Shown here: in pieces, positions 35,427 to 44,574 of the stretch | Layout of the letters: the number at the start of each line of letters is the position of its first letter | Position numbering within the stretch: position 1 is the stretch's first letter | Source: Thalassospira sp. MCCC 1A01148 | Lineage (GTDB): Bacteria > Pseudomonadota > Alphaproteobacteria > Rhodospirillales > Thalassospiraceae | Direction: 5' to 3' | Assembly (NCBI RefSeq): GCF_001613795.1 | Contig: NZ_LPVZ01000020.1 | Coordinates: forward strand, 1,054,001 to 1,118,000 | DNA: 64,000 bases | Notes under the pieces: model-generated | What the model was told of the DNA's origin: nothing | The model's input: the letters and a program-made list of their open reading frames with translations, nothing else | Database searches by the model: none | Translations under genes and position numbers: made by a program

Positions 35427-35952
35427 CCAGTACCATAATCATAACACGGCCTTCCATCTTTGGCATCATTTCAGGCTTTGCGAGTTCTTCAAGATCCCCC
35501 GAAAAGCGCTGCAGCATGCCAAGACCAAGGTCCTGGTGAGCCATCTCACGTCCGCGGAAACGCAACGTGACTTTCACCTTGTCTCCACCGCCAAGAAACT
35601 TCTGCGCGGCACGCAGTTTGACGTTGTAGTCGTGGATATCGATGTTCGGGCGGAGTTTGATCTCCTTGACCTCGATAACCTTCTGTTTCTTTTTGGCCTC
35701 GTTCTGCTTCTTGCTTTGTTCGTATTTGAACTTGCCGTAATCAATCAGCTTGCACACTGGCGGCTCGGCATTGGGAGCGACTTCGACAAGGTCGAGCCCC
35801 ACTTCGGCTGCCATTTCAATGCCTTCACGCACCGTTATCGGGTCGGACATATTGCCTTCAGCGTCAACAACACAGATGGAACGGGCTTTGATATCCTCAT
35901 TGACGCGCGGACCTTCCTTGGTCGGCTGCATCGGTTTGCGTGGTCGTGCTAT
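35416..35952 (-). CDS. infC: Translation initiation factor IF-3 (probable ATA start)
   Basis: A 178-residue initiation factor that binds the 30S subunit and checks start codon and initiator tRNA. Both domains are present: the N domain with GPRVNEDI and AAEVGLDLVEVAPNAEPPVC, and the C domain with EIKLRPNIDIHDYNVK and KVKVTLRFRGREMAHQDLG. No ATG lies at the expected N terminus. ATA at 35952, seven bases after AGGAG, gives the sequence (M)ARPRKPMQP; the first ATG (35931) has no ribosome-binding site. Non-AUG infC starts allow IF3 autoregulation. The gene ends in its own terminator, separating it from rpmI-rplT. Confidence 0.93.
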   Translation of the reverse strand: MARPRKPMQPTKEGPRVNEDIKARSICVVDAEGNMSDPITVREGIEMAAEVGLDLVEVAPNAEPPVCKLIDYGKFKYEQSKKQNEAKKKQKVIEVKEIKLRPNIDIHDYNVKLRAAQKFLGGGDKVKVTLRFRGREMAHQDLGLGMLQRFSGDLEELAKPEMMPKMEGRVMIMVLAPR

Positions 35953-36160
35953 GGATAATCTCCTATGGTCATCAAACAAATCGGTCAGAAACAGAAACAG
36001 GAAAGCACACCCGGAACTTACGAGGTGTTTTCCTTGAGACCTCACCTAGCATATCCACGTGCGTTCAGAAAGCAATGTTTTTAGGCAATTCCAGTCGCCT
36101 CAAAGCCCTATTTTCCGCGCCTTTGTCCGGGACTAACAAATTGGGGAAATGTCCAAAATC

Positions 36161-37159
36161 CTAGTCCACCAGATCAAGGCGTTCGCGAATGACGTCCATC
36201 ACCCGTTTCACCGTGAGTTGGCGCAGATCGTTTTCACGCACGATACTGACGGCATTTGGACCATGACCGCGTGGCGCACTGAGTTTTGGATCAGACTCGC
36301 GCGAAAACAGAACGACTGACGGTGCACCGGCCGCCGCGGCAATATGCATCGGTCCCGTGTCATTGCCAATTGCCAGAACCGAGCGCGCGGCAAGCGATGC
36401 AATATCAAGAAACCCTGTCCGCCCCATGAGATTTCGGGCCTTTGGGCACATCTGGTCAATCCGGTTCAGTACATCCGCTTCGCTTGCTGTGCCAATCAGA
36501 ACCGGAGTCAATCGGTAGTCTGCCAATTTCTTGGCCAGTAATCCGAAGCGCTCGGCTGGCCAACGTTTCGCGGGGCGATGCGGCGCTCCGCCCGGACAAA
36601 TCAGGACAAACGGGCTTCTAACACCAAAACGCTCCAGATCAATGTCCGGCCCGGAAAGAAACGGGGCCGGAACCTCCTTGATACCTGCATCTGCAAGCTG
36701 TTCGGCCACACGATCAATCGTGTGCATGGTATCGCGCGCCGGGTTGGCATGAGGATGTGAACATCCTCTGGCAATGCCGGACCATTCCGGCTTCGGCCCA
36801 GGCCAGAACAGCTTGAAATAGAACCCTGTCCGGTCTGACGTTTGAAGATCATAGACCCTATCAAATCGGCCATTCTTGAGGAAACGCCGGAGAGCCAGAA
36901 CTTCACGCACCTGGGTGAGCTTCGGGCGGCGGTCTATGGCAATTGAATCGAAAAATCCACTCGCCTTCATCAGATCGACATAAGGCTTTGTGGTAAGGAC
37001 AGTAATGTGCGCATCAGGATGGGCGGCACGAATGGCTGCAAACGGCCCCATTGCAAGAACAACATCGCCCAGTGCCGACAGCTTAATGACCAGAATGCGC
37101 TCACGCGTGTCAGAACCTTGGGATTCTGTGGCGACATTCTCCGTTTGCTTATTAATCAT
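36161..37159 (-). CDS. Glycosyltransferase family 9 (heptosyltransferase-like)
   Basis: A 332-residue GT9 enzyme of the ADP-heptose:LPS heptosyltransferase type, expected at the cytoplasmic face of the inner membrane. The N-terminal domain has ILVIKLSALGDVVLAMGPF, and the C-terminal domain has LICPGGAPHRPAKRWP and IGNDTGPMHIAAAAGAPSVVLF, the nucleotide-sugar binding region. The acceptor and the exact heptose step are not determinable. The start overlaps the stop of the upstream GT4 gene by 4 bp (ATGA), so the two act in one envelope-sugar pathway. Confidence 0.9.
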   Translation of the reverse strand: MINKQTENVATESQGSDTRERILVIKLSALGDVVLAMGPFAAIRAAHPDAHITVLTTKPYVDLMKASGFFDSIAIDRRPKLTQVREVLALRRFLKNGRFDRVYDLQTSDRTGFYFKLFWPGPKPEWSGIARGCSHPHANPARDTMHTIDRVAEQLADAGIKEVPAPFLSGPDIDLERFGVRSPFVLICPGGAPHRPAKRWPAERFGLLAKKLADYRLTPVLIGTASEADVLNRIDQMCPKARNLMGRTGFLDIASLAARSVLAIGNDTGPMHIAAAAGAPSVVLFSRESDPKLSAPRGHGPNAVSIVRENDLRQLTVKRVMDVIRERLDLVD

Positions 37160-38388
37160 GCAGCGTTCCTGGTCACCCGTTTGAGTGCCTTGGCGTAGAC
37201 ATTGAGCGTACGTTCGGCCATTTGCTCTAATGAGAACTCCGCAATCACGTGATTACGTCCCTTGGTTGCGAGTTTTGCCCGTTTTTCCGGCGTCAAATTC
37301 AAGACCTGAATGAGCGCACGTGAGAGCTGATCAACCTCGTTCGGACTCACCAACCAGCCGGTCTCACCGGGGAGAACTGTCTCCATCGCCCCACCATGTG
37401 CGGTTGACACAACCGGGCGCCCCATGGCCTGTGCTTCAGAAGGAATACGACCAAAAGCTTCTGGTTCGGTAGATGGGCATGCAACAACATCCGCCAGCAT
37501 ATAAGCCGCTGGCATATCGTTGCAGTGATCAACGATATGAACCACATCTTCCAAACCCAGCTTGCGTGTGATTTGGAGAATTTCCTCACGATACCCGGTA
37601 CGGCCCTGATCAGAGCCGACAATCAGGCATCGCACCTTGCGATGACCGAGCTCCTTAAGAACCGCCGGTAACGCACGGATCAGGAAACCATGCCCCTTCC
37701 AACGGGTGATACGCCCCGGAAGCATGATGACATATTCTTCGCCATCAAGACGCCACTGGTTGGAAAGTGCAATCAGGCGCTCCTGACTTACATTTTCCGG
37801 ATTGAACAGGTCCACGTTGGTACCGCGCGGCACGATATTCAGGCGATCTGGTTCAACCTTGTAGTATTTGTTGATGTGATTTGCGATGTGCTTGGAGATC
37901 GCGATCACCTGATCACCCATGGTCATGATCGCATTATAGCGTCGCTTGAACGGGTTGGTGTATCCGGAGTAGGTCCCGTGGAAGGTCGTCACAAACGGGA
38001 TACCCGTCTTGCGCGCCGCAAAATAGGCACTCCAGGCCGGCGCACGCGAACGGGCGTGAATGATATCGACACCCTCTTCACGGATTAGTTTGACGAGCGC
38101 ATCAATATTCTTGCGCATGGTCAAAATATTCTTTGATTTCAGCGGAAGGGTGATGTGTTGCGCGCCAAAGCGAGAAAGTTCGCGTTCCAGTCGACCACCT
38201 TGTGATGCAACCAGCGCCTTGCCACCACCATCGACAATGGCACGCGCAATATCGACAGTACCACGCTCGACACCACCGGCATCCAGTTCAGGAAGTACCT
38301 GTAAAATAACGGCAGGTCGGTAGTCCCCGCCTTGCGCTTGGGGCTCTGATCGATAGACTGTATCTGTCATTACTTCTGACGCGCTCAT
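37156..38388 (-). CDS. Glycosyltransferase family 4
   Basis: A 410-residue GT-B fold, GT4 retaining glycosyltransferase. The N-terminal Rossmann domain shows ILQVLPELDAGGVERGTVDIA and DIIHARSRAPAWSAYFAAR, similar to LPS core and capsular transferases; the C-terminal domain has ITRWKGHGFLIRALP and the EPEAFGRIPSEAQAMGRPV motif with the conserved ExFGxxxxE glutamates. Donor and acceptor are unknown; with the adjacent heptosyltransferase-like gene an LPS-core role is likely. Start 38388 has GGAG four bases upstream; 38370 is an alternative. Confidence 0.88.
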   Translation of the reverse strand: MSASEVMTDTVYRSEPQAQGGDYRPAVILQVLPELDAGGVERGTVDIARAIVDGGGKALVASQGGRLERELSRFGAQHITLPLKSKNILTMRKNIDALVKLIREEGVDIIHARSRAPAWSAYFAARKTGIPFVTTFHGTYSGYTNPFKRRYNAIMTMGDQVIAISKHIANHINKYYKVEPDRLNIVPRGTNVDLFNPENVSQERLIALSNQWRLDGEEYVIMLPGRITRWKGHGFLIRALPAVLKELGHRKVRCLIVGSDQGRTGYREEILQITRKLGLEDVVHIVDHCNDMPAAYMLADVVACPSTEPEAFGRIPSEAQAMGRPVVSTAHGGAMETVLPGETGWLVSPNEVDQLSRALIQVLNLTPEKRAKLATKGRNHVIAEFSLEQMAERTLNVYAKALKRVTRNAA

Positions 38389-38427
38389 GCAACTCCAACC
38401 ACCAACACCCAAGGACAATTGCCTCGG

Positions 38428-39237
38428 ATGACACATGATCTGCCGACGCCACAGCCCCAAAAGCCGAAATTTCTCAACCGGCCAGATGGATCAAAAATCG
38501 CATACCATCACGTGCCGGGCAAGCAATCTAGCCCAGAGACGCCAAATGCACCTGGCGTGATGTTTCTTGGTGGTTTCATGTCAGACATGACAGGAACCAA
38601 GGCCACTCATCTTGAGGCGCACTGCACTCGGCAGGGAGTGGCTTATACCCGCTTTGACTATTCCGGTCACGGACAATCGTCGGGCAAATTTGCAGATGGC
38701 ACAATCGGCAAATGGACCAGCGATGCAGTTGCTGTTCTTGATGAAATCACCTCCGGTCCGCAGATTCTTGTCGGCTCCTCGATGGGTGGCTGGATCATGC
38801 TTTTGGCAGCCCTTGCGCGCAAGGAACGTGTCGCCGGACTTGTCGGCATCGCCGCTGCACCCGACTTTACAGAAGACCTGATGTGGGCGCAGTTCAGTGA
38901 AGATCAGAAAAAGACAATTATGGATGAAGGCGCGCTGATTGAACCGACCGAATATGGTGATGATCCGTACACGATTACCAAAGATCTGATTGAGGATGGC
39001 CGCAGCCAGCTTTTGCTGCGCAAGCCGATTGATCTCCAATGCCCGGTCCGGCTGGTTCAGGGCATGCAGGACCCTGATGTGCCCTGGCAAACAGCGCTCC
39101 GCCTGACCGAGGCACTGGCAACTGAAGACGTTCGGGTAGATTTGATCAAGACCGGGGATCATCGCCTGTCAGAGCCTGATCAGCTTGATGTCATCACAAA
39201 ACATATTGATGAGGTGATCGCAAAGACGGTGCGTTAA
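38428..39237 (+). CDS. Alpha/beta hydrolase
   Basis: A 269-residue alpha/beta-hydrolase fold protein. The oxyanion-hole region is VMFLGGFMSDMTGTKATHLE, and YTRFDYSGHGQSSG follows. The nucleophile is the Ser of GSSMGGW, with Asp in QDPDVPW and His in GDHRLSEPD completing the triad. It resembles the ABHD10-like esterase/thioesterase group; the substrate is unknown. The ATG at 38428 was preferred over a TTG nine bases upstream. It is divergent from the GT4 gene across 39 bp, and a hairpin overlaps its 3' end. Confidence 0.87.
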   Translation: MTHDLPTPQPQKPKFLNRPDGSKIAYHHVPGKQSSPETPNAPGVMFLGGFMSDMTGTKATHLEAHCTRQGVAYTRFDYSGHGQSSGKFADGTIGKWTSDAVAVLDEITSGPQILVGSSMGGWIMLLAALARKERVAGLVGIAAAPDFTEDLMWAQFSEDQKKTIMDEGALIEPTEYGDDPYTITKDLIEDGRSQLLLRKPIDLQCPVRLVQGMQDPDVPWQTALRLTEALATEDVRVDLIKTGDHRLSEPDQLDVITKHIDEVIAKTVR

Positions 39238-39249
39238 CGCGCCGTCTTT
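39222..39249. terminator. Hairpin overlapping the hydrolase stop codon
   Basis: CAAAGACGG and CCGTCTTTG flank a loop-proximal GCG/CGC pair with one mismatch; the TAA stop lies in the loop. No long T run follows, so termination efficiency is uncertain. Confidence 0.45.
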
Positions 39250-39276
39250 GCGTAAATTCGATGTGGCAATAGACGA

Positions 39277-39612
39277 TCAGGCCAGAATGACCTGATCGTC
39301 CTTTATTTTCACCGCAACCGGTTCAAGCATGTCACCAGCGCACGGACCGGAAACGCATTCGCCGTCCTCGATCCGAAAACGTGCACCATGGGTCGAACAG
39401 ATGATTTCATCACCAAAGTCGCTGATGAATTCGTCCGGTTCCATATCCAGTGGCACACCGATATGCGGGCAGCTGTTGATATAGCCAAAGACGTCGTCAC
39501 CACTGCGCACGACAAAAATGCCTGTACCGCCAAGATTAAGACCCTTTGCACCCGTTGCATCAAGATCGCCAAGCGCGCAAAGGACCGTTCCCGCTGCAGG
39601 AAGATCGCTCAT
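39277..39612 (-). CDS. Rieske [2Fe-2S] ferredoxin-like protein
   Basis: A 111-residue stand-alone Rieske domain. The cluster ligands are CPHIG (Cys-X-His) and CSTHGARF (Cys-X2-His), with the second box preceded by DEIICSTHG as in oxygenase-type ferredoxins; no oxygenase gene is adjacent. It could transfer electrons or act with a partner elsewhere. The start overlaps the EVE gene stop by 4 bp (ATGA) and gives the family N terminus; an ATG 24 bp further upstream is less suitable. Confidence 0.9.
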   Translation of the reverse strand: MSDLPAAGTVLCALGDLDATGAKGLNLGGTGIFVVRSGDDVFGYINSCPHIGVPLDMEPDEFISDFGDEIICSTHGARFRIEDGECVSGPCAGDMLEPVAVKIKDDQVILA

Positions 39613-40022
39613 GGTTTGACCCCGCCCATCTCGCAAATCGCAGCCCAGGACGCGTCATCAATTGGCATGACCGACAGACGCGATTGCTTGAGCAAGGCAA
39701 GATCGGCAAAGCGCGGATCAGCTTTGATATCAGCAAGACTCACTGGTGTTTTCAGCGGCTTGACCGTTTCGAAATCAACCTGAACAAACTTGCCCTTTTC
39801 ATCGGTCGGATCCGGGTAGTATTCGCGGACCACCTCGACAATCCCGACAATGCGTTTCTCGTTCACCGAATGATAAAAGAACGCCTTGTCGCCGATTTTC
39901 ATCGCACGCAGGTTCTTGGCCGCCTGATGGTTCCGCACACCATCCCAGCCTTCCACACCCTTCTTGACCTGATCGTCCCACGACCAGCTTCCCGGTTCGG
40001 TTTTGACCAGCCAATATGCCAT
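39609..40022 (-). CDS. EVE domain protein
   Basis: A 137-residue EVE (PUA-like) domain protein. The signature YWLVKTEPGSWSWDDQ, followed by WDGVRNHQAAKNLRAMKIGD and FFYHSVNEKRIVGIVEV, fits the family end to end. EVE domains bind modified bases in DNA or RNA; many occur in restriction systems, but this short form in a gpsA-YciI setting is widespread in proteobacteria and probably housekeeping. It overlaps the Rieske gene and follows the YciI gene by 3 bp. Confidence 0.92.
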   Translation of the reverse strand: MAYWLVKTEPGSWSWDDQVKKGVEGWDGVRNHQAAKNLRAMKIGDKAFFYHSVNEKRIVGIVEVVREYYPDPTDEKGKFVQVDFETVKPLKTPVSLADIKADPRFADLALLKQSRLSVMPIDDASWAAICEMGGVKP

Positions 40023-40025
40023 GGC

Positions 40026-40304
40026 TCAGAAGACCTTCTTGAACGGGCGGATGACAACGGATTCGAACAGGCCAGCCTTGGCATAAGGATCATTGGCTGC
40101 AAATTCGCGGGCGTCTTCGATGGCATCAAACTCGATGATAAAGACAGAGCCATTCATACCTTCCATATCAGGATCGAGAGTCGGGCCCGCAGCAACAATA
40201 CGATCCGCAAAACCGCCCTTGATATAAGCCAGATGGTCTTCGCGATTGGCCTTGCGCACATCAAGATGGCCGGGCTTGTCAACGCAACGAATATAGAAAT
40301 GCAT
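40026..40304 (-). CDS. YciI family protein
   Basis: A 92-residue YciI-like (dimeric alpha+beta barrel) protein. The N terminus MHFYIRCVDKPGHLDVRKANREDHL holds the His/Asp residues of the putative active site, and GSVFIIEFDAIEDAREFAANDPYAKAGLFE is the conserved second half. No physiological reaction is established for most YciI proteins. It is cotranscribed with the EVE and Rieske genes, and probably with gpsA upstream. Confidence 0.92.
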   Translation of the reverse strand: MHFYIRCVDKPGHLDVRKANREDHLAYIKGGFADRIVAAGPTLDPDMEGMNGSVFIIEFDAIEDAREFAANDPYAKAGLFESVVIRPFKKVF

Positions 40305-40406
40305 GAACGGTTTCCTGCTTTTTTATGGGAACAATACCCCTAAATTGACAGAAGCCCCGCGTATTCTCAAGTCGAAGAAAGCCGCACAAAACCGTGATGA
40401 CAGGAT

Positions 40407-41411
40407 CTAGTCGGCGTTTTCAAGTTCGTCACGGAAAGGACGTTGCAACAGGGCGTTAATCGTACTGCGGAGATCGGCATCATGATTGGCAACCTGATCA
40501 ACTGCCGCACAGATCGGCATTTCCACACCATATTTGCTGGCAACAGCTGTGATTGATGCCGCGGTGTGCACGCCTTCGGTCACCGACCGGCGCTCGGCCA
40601 GAATGTCCTCTGCCTTGCGACCTTCGCCCAGCGCGACGCCAAAGGTGTAATTGCGTGAAAGCGTCCCGGTACAGGTCAGCGTCAAATCACCAAGACCAGC
40701 CAGGCCCATCATGGTTTCAACCCGACCGCCCATGGCAACGGCCAGACGCGACATTTCGGCAATACCGCGGGTGATCAATGCAGCCCGCGCGTTATCACCC
40801 AGTTGCAAGCCGGCCACCACACCACTGGCAATCGCCAGCACGTTCTTGATCGCACCCGCGACTTCAACACCGGCCACATCCGTGCTGAAATAGGGTCGAA
40901 ATTCCGGCGTCCCGATCAACTCGACCAACTGTTTGCCAAGCACGCGATCCTCACAGGCCAGCGTGATCGCAGCGGGCAGGCCGACCGCGACTTCCTGTGC
41001 GAATGTCGGCCCTGACAAAACCGCGACCGGCACATTGCCAAGGGTTTCCGAAACCACCTGCGCCATCAGCGCGCCGGTTTCCTTTTCAATGCCCTTGCTA
41101 CAAATTACTGCCGGAAGCGTATCTGGCCAATGCGAGGACAATTTGGTCAGGGTTTCGCGCAAATGTTGGGCGGGGGTGACCAGCAAAACCGCATCAGAGT
41201 CGCGCAATCCTTCATAGTGGGTGGTTGCACGAAGCTCCCGGGGCAATTCGATCCCGGGCAGATAAAGATCATTTTCACCCTTGGTATTGATTTGGTCCGC
41301 CAGATCTTCGTTACGCAAGATCAGTTCAACATCTTCACCGGCCCGAACAGCCTGCACAGCCAAGGCCGTCCCCCAGGCACCGCCACCCACAACTGTAATG
41401 CGCTTTTTCAT
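40407..41411 (-). CDS. gpsA: Glycerol-3-phosphate dehydrogenase [NAD(P)+]
   Basis: A 334-residue cytoplasmic enzyme that reduces dihydroxyacetone phosphate to sn-glycerol-3-phosphate, the backbone of phospholipids. The N-terminal cofactor motif is TVVGGGAWGTALAVQAV; AVICSKGIEKETG, VLSGPTFAQEVAVGLPAA, the catalytic-Lys region VEVAGAIKNVLAIASG and the C-terminal GLAGLGDLTLTCTG are all present. Length is typical. It follows tsaD by 69 bp on the same strand, a widespread proteobacterial pairing. Confidence 0.96.
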   Translation of the reverse strand: MKKRITVVGGGAWGTALAVQAVRAGEDVELILRNEDLADQINTKGENDLYLPGIELPRELRATTHYEGLRDSDAVLLVTPAQHLRETLTKLSSHWPDTLPAVICSKGIEKETGALMAQVVSETLGNVPVAVLSGPTFAQEVAVGLPAAITLACEDRVLGKQLVELIGTPEFRPYFSTDVAGVEVAGAIKNVLAIASGVVAGLQLGDNARAALITRGIAEMSRLAVAMGGRVETMMGLAGLGDLTLTCTGTLSRNYTFGVALGEGRKAEDILAERRSVTEGVHTAASITAVASKYGVEMPICAAVDQVANHDADLRSTINALLQRPFRDELENAD

Positions 41412-41480
41412 GATCTGTATCCGGCAAAAGTGAAGTTGTCTTAAGGATCGGAAAATACGTCAAACGAGGTCAGTTTGGCC

Positions 41481-42539
41481 TTACGCCTTTACCCCGGCAC
41501 CGGGACGTTTGGGTGCTTCGGGATCGAGCGGCCAACGCGGGCGCGGTTTGAAATCAAGATCATCGCGTTCCCCAAGGCGGAAACGTTCCAGCCCGGCCCA
41601 TGCAATCATGGCTGCGTTATCGGTGCAAAGATTAAGCGGTGGCGCAACCAGTTCCATACCCGCCTGATCGGTCAGCTCCACCAGACGGGTGCGCAGATAT
41701 TTATTCGCTGCAACCCCGCCAGCAAGCACCAGCGTTTTGCCACCCGGATGATCGCGCATGAATTCAAACACCGCATTGCGCGCCCGGTCAATCAGGGTAT
41801 CACCCACCGCACGCTGGAAGGATGCGGCAAGGTCGGCTTTGACTTCTTCCGTCTGCTGTTCGACCGGGAAGCCGTCCAGATAAGTCCGAACGGCGGTCTT
41901 GAGCCCCGAGAAGGAAAAATCGCAACCCGGACGCCCACGTAACGGGCGCGGCAGTCCAAACCGGTTCGGGTCGCCCTTGGCCGCAATCTTTTCAAGCGCC
42001 GGACCACCGGGATAACCAAGCCCCATCATCTTGGCCGTTTTGTCAAAAGCCTCACCGACCGCGTCATCAATGGTTGTTCCGATACGCTTGTATTTGCCGA
42101 CACCCTCGACAATCAGAACCTGACAATGCCCACCTGACACCAATAAAAGCAGATAGGGAAAGGCGACATCATCGGTAAGGCGCACGGTCAATGCGTGACC
42201 TTCAAGGTGATTGACAGCAAGAAACGGCTTTTGGGCGGCAAAGGCAATCGCCTTGGCGGTCATCGTACCCACCATCACACCACCGATCAGTCCCGGACCA
42301 CCCGTGCAGGCTACGGCGTCAAGGTCGTCAAAACCCACACCGGCATCGTCCATGGCCTCGGCGACAAGACGGTCAAGATGTTCAAGATGGGCGCGCGCTG
42401 CGATTTCAGGCACAACTCCGCCATAAGGGCGATGGTCATCAAGCTGGGACAAAACACGGTTTGCCAGAATTTCGCGCTTGTCATTCACAACAGCAGCGGC
42501 CGTTTCATCACAGCTTGTTTCGATACCCAGAACGATCAT
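41481..42539 (-). CDS. tsaD: tRNA N6-adenosine threonylcarbamoyltransferase TsaD
   Basis: A 352-residue ASKHA-fold enzyme that transfers the threonylcarbamoyl group to A37 of tRNA, working with TsaB, TsaC and TsaE. The N terminus [18 protein letters not shown] is canonical; the metal-binding NHLEGHALT motif, [14 protein letters not shown] and [14 protein letters not shown] are intact. Start 42539 fits other TsaD proteins and has AGGATC close upstream; longer in-frame starts add unsupported residues. It is divergent from hemC across 290 bp. Confidence 0.96.
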   Translation of the reverse strand: MIVLGIETSCDETAAAVVNDKREILANRVLSQLDDHRPYGGVVPEIAARAHLEHLDRLVAEAMDDAGVGFDDLDAVACTGGPGLIGGVMVGTMTAKAIAFAAQKPFLAVNHLEGHALTVRLTDDVAFPYLLLLVSGGHCQVLIVEGVGKYKRIGTTIDDAVGEAFDKTAKMMGLGYPGGPALEKIAAKGDPNRFGLPRPLRGRPGCDFSFSGLKTAVRTYLDGFPVEQQTEEVKADLAASFQRAVGDTLIDRARNAVFEFMRDHPGGKTLVLAGGVAANKYLRTRLVELTDQAGMELVAPPLNLCTDNAAMIAWAGLERFRLGERDDLDFKPRPRWPLDPEAPKRPGAGVKA

Positions 42540-42829
42540 GATCCTGATCCGTTTAGCCAGCTCTGCCGCCATTTGCGGCAATCGGAATCCAATGATAGGC
42601 GTGGCGATGATGTAGCCGAAAGTTTCCGTGCTTTCCACCCCTGTGCTACGCAACTGCCATATGCAGTTATCGCGTTTCGCGAAGGGCACGAAGTTTTTGA
42701 CCCGCGACTTAAATCAATGCCGCACAAATTCGAGCCGTTACAATCACCGAAAATCCACACCTCTTAACAGGGGCAGAACCCTGCCCGCAGACCTTGTTTT
42801 TAAACAGTTTTAAGACTAAGACTTCACCC

Positions 42830-43774
42830 ATGACAGATACAGCAAAACTTCGCATTGGTACCCGTGGTTCGCCCCTCGCTCTGGCGCAGGCGCATGAGGT
42901 CCGTGACAAACTTGCAAACGCCCACCCGGAACTTGCCGAGGAAGGTGCAATCGCCATCACCGTGATCACCACCACTGGCGACAAGATTCTTGACCGTGCC
43001 CTTTCTGAAATCGGTGGCAAAGGACTGTTCACCAAGGAAATCGATGACGCGCTTCTGGGCGGAGAGATCGACCTTGCTGTCCACAGCATGAAGGATGTCC
43101 CAACGGTTCTGCCGGACGGCATGATCCTGCCGACTATTCTACCACGCGAAGATGTCCGCGATGCGTTTATTTCACTGAAATACAAAAGCTTTGCGGAAAT
43201 GCCTGCCGGGTCCGTAATCGGATCGGCATCCCTTCGTCGCCAAGCCATGATCTTGAACAAGTTTCCTGACCTCAAGGTCATCACCTTCCGCGGGAATGTG
43301 CAGACCCGTTTGCGCAAACTCAGCGAAGAACAAGTTGATGCAACGCTTCTGGCAATGGCTGGCCTGAATCGTCTGGGACAGCCCGAAATCGCCACCGCCC
43401 CGATATCCGAAGACGAAATGCTCCCCGCTGTTGCACAAGGTGCAATCGGGATTACCATTCGCGAAAGCGATACGCAGAGCAAAGAATGGCTTGCCGTGCT
43501 TCATTGCGAAACTTCTGCCATTCGTGTGGCAGCCGAACGCGCAGCCCTTAAGGCACTTGATGGATCATGCCGCACCCCGATTGCTGCACTGGCCGAATTT
43601 CAGGACGATGGCAGCCTGCGGCTGCGTGTATCGATCGTACGTCCTGATGGCAGCGAACGTCTTGATACCGAACGAATGATTGCCAAACCGGATTTGGAAA
43701 CAGCAAGCACCGCGGGCACAGATGCCGGTGAAGAACTTAAACAGCGTGGCGGTCCAGATTTCATTTCCGCCTGA
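42830..43774 (+). CDS. hemC: Hydroxymethylbilane synthase (porphobilinogen deaminase)
   Basis: A 314-residue cytoplasmic enzyme that joins four porphobilinogens into hydroxymethylbilane in tetrapyrrole synthesis. LRIGTRGSPLALAQ opens the protein, the catalytic Asp is in VHSMKDVP (Asp89), and Cys247 in DGSCRTPIAAL binds the dipyrromethane cofactor. Start 42830 gives family length; the frame extends 12 codons upstream without family character, and the ribosome-binding site is weak. hemD follows after 23 bp. Confidence 0.97.
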   Translation: MTDTAKLRIGTRGSPLALAQAHEVRDKLANAHPELAEEGAIAITVITTTGDKILDRALSEIGGKGLFTKEIDDALLGGEIDLAVHSMKDVPTVLPDGMILPTILPREDVRDAFISLKYKSFAEMPAGSVIGSASLRRQAMILNKFPDLKVITFRGNVQTRLRKLSEEQVDATLLAMAGLNRLGQPEIATAPISEDEMLPAVAQGAIGITIRESDTQSKEWLAVLHCETSAIRVAAERAALKALDGSCRTPIAALAEFQDDGSLRLRVSIVRPDGSERLDTERMIAKPDLETASTAGTDAGEELKQRGGPDFISA

Positions 43775-43797
43775 TTTGGCAACAGACAGGGACGCAG

Positions 43798-44517
43798 ATG
43801 GGACCCTTGGTACTGAATACCCGGCCCGATACCGACTCTGCCGATCTTTTGGCCGCGCTTGACGAGCGCGGCTTCCGCCACCTGTCTGCGCCAATGCTGA
43901 ATATTGCGTTCCCTGCACCGGTTCAGCCGCTTGATATGACTGTCTATCAAGCCGTGATCTTTACATCCGCAAACGGTGTACGGGCCTTTGTCAAGCTGAC
44001 CGATGACCGGTCCCTTCCGGCATATTGTGTTGGTGACGCCACGGCGCGTACATGCCGTGCATTTGGCTTTGGTGATGTTCATTCGGCCAATGGGGACATC
44101 CATGATCTGGCCGCATTGATTCGCAAAATGGTTGATCCCCGGCGCGGGTCATTGTTCCATCCGGCGGCACGCAAGACAGCCGGTGATCTTGGTCAAATGC
44201 TTTTGGCTGACAGCTATCAGATAGACCGCCAAACCGTTTACGAGGCGCGTGAAAGCAGCACGCTTCCGCAACACGTCCTCGAAGCCCTGCGCAACCATCA
44301 TATTGATGCTATTTTATTTTTCTCTCCCCGCACTGCGGAAACCTTTGTTAAGCTTGTGCGCAGCTATAAGCTGGAGAGAGACTTGTCAAAAACGAGCGCA
44401 ATTTGCCTGAGTCCGGCGGTGCAATCGAAGATATCCGACCTTACATGGCATAGAACGCGCGTTGCATCACAACCGACACAAGAATACCTTCTTTCCGAGC
44501 TAGGGTCCCTGTCGTGA
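43798..44517 (+). CDS. hemD: Uroporphyrinogen-III synthase
   Basis: A 239-residue enzyme that cyclises hydroxymethylbilane with inversion of ring D. HemD proteins are poorly conserved; support comes from the two-lobed alpha/beta pattern, the segments AVIFTSANGVRAFV and YCVGDATARTCRAFGF in lobe one, DAILFFSPRTAETFV in lobe two, and the position directly after hemC. The start ATG lies 23 bp after the hemC stop. Confidence 0.93.
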   Translation: MGPLVLNTRPDTDSADLLAALDERGFRHLSAPMLNIAFPAPVQPLDMTVYQAVIFTSANGVRAFVKLTDDRSLPAYCVGDATARTCRAFGFGDVHSANGDIHDLAALIRKMVDPRRGSLFHPAARKTAGDLGQMLLADSYQIDRQTVYEARESSTLPQHVLEALRNHHIDAILFFSPRTAETFVKLVRSYKLERDLSKTSAICLSPAVQSKISDLTWHRTRVASQPTQEYLLSELGSLS

Positions 44518-44574
44518 TGGCTTCCAGCGCCTAACGCCGTTTAGGGAATAACCGCAAACTGCAATGGTCTGATC

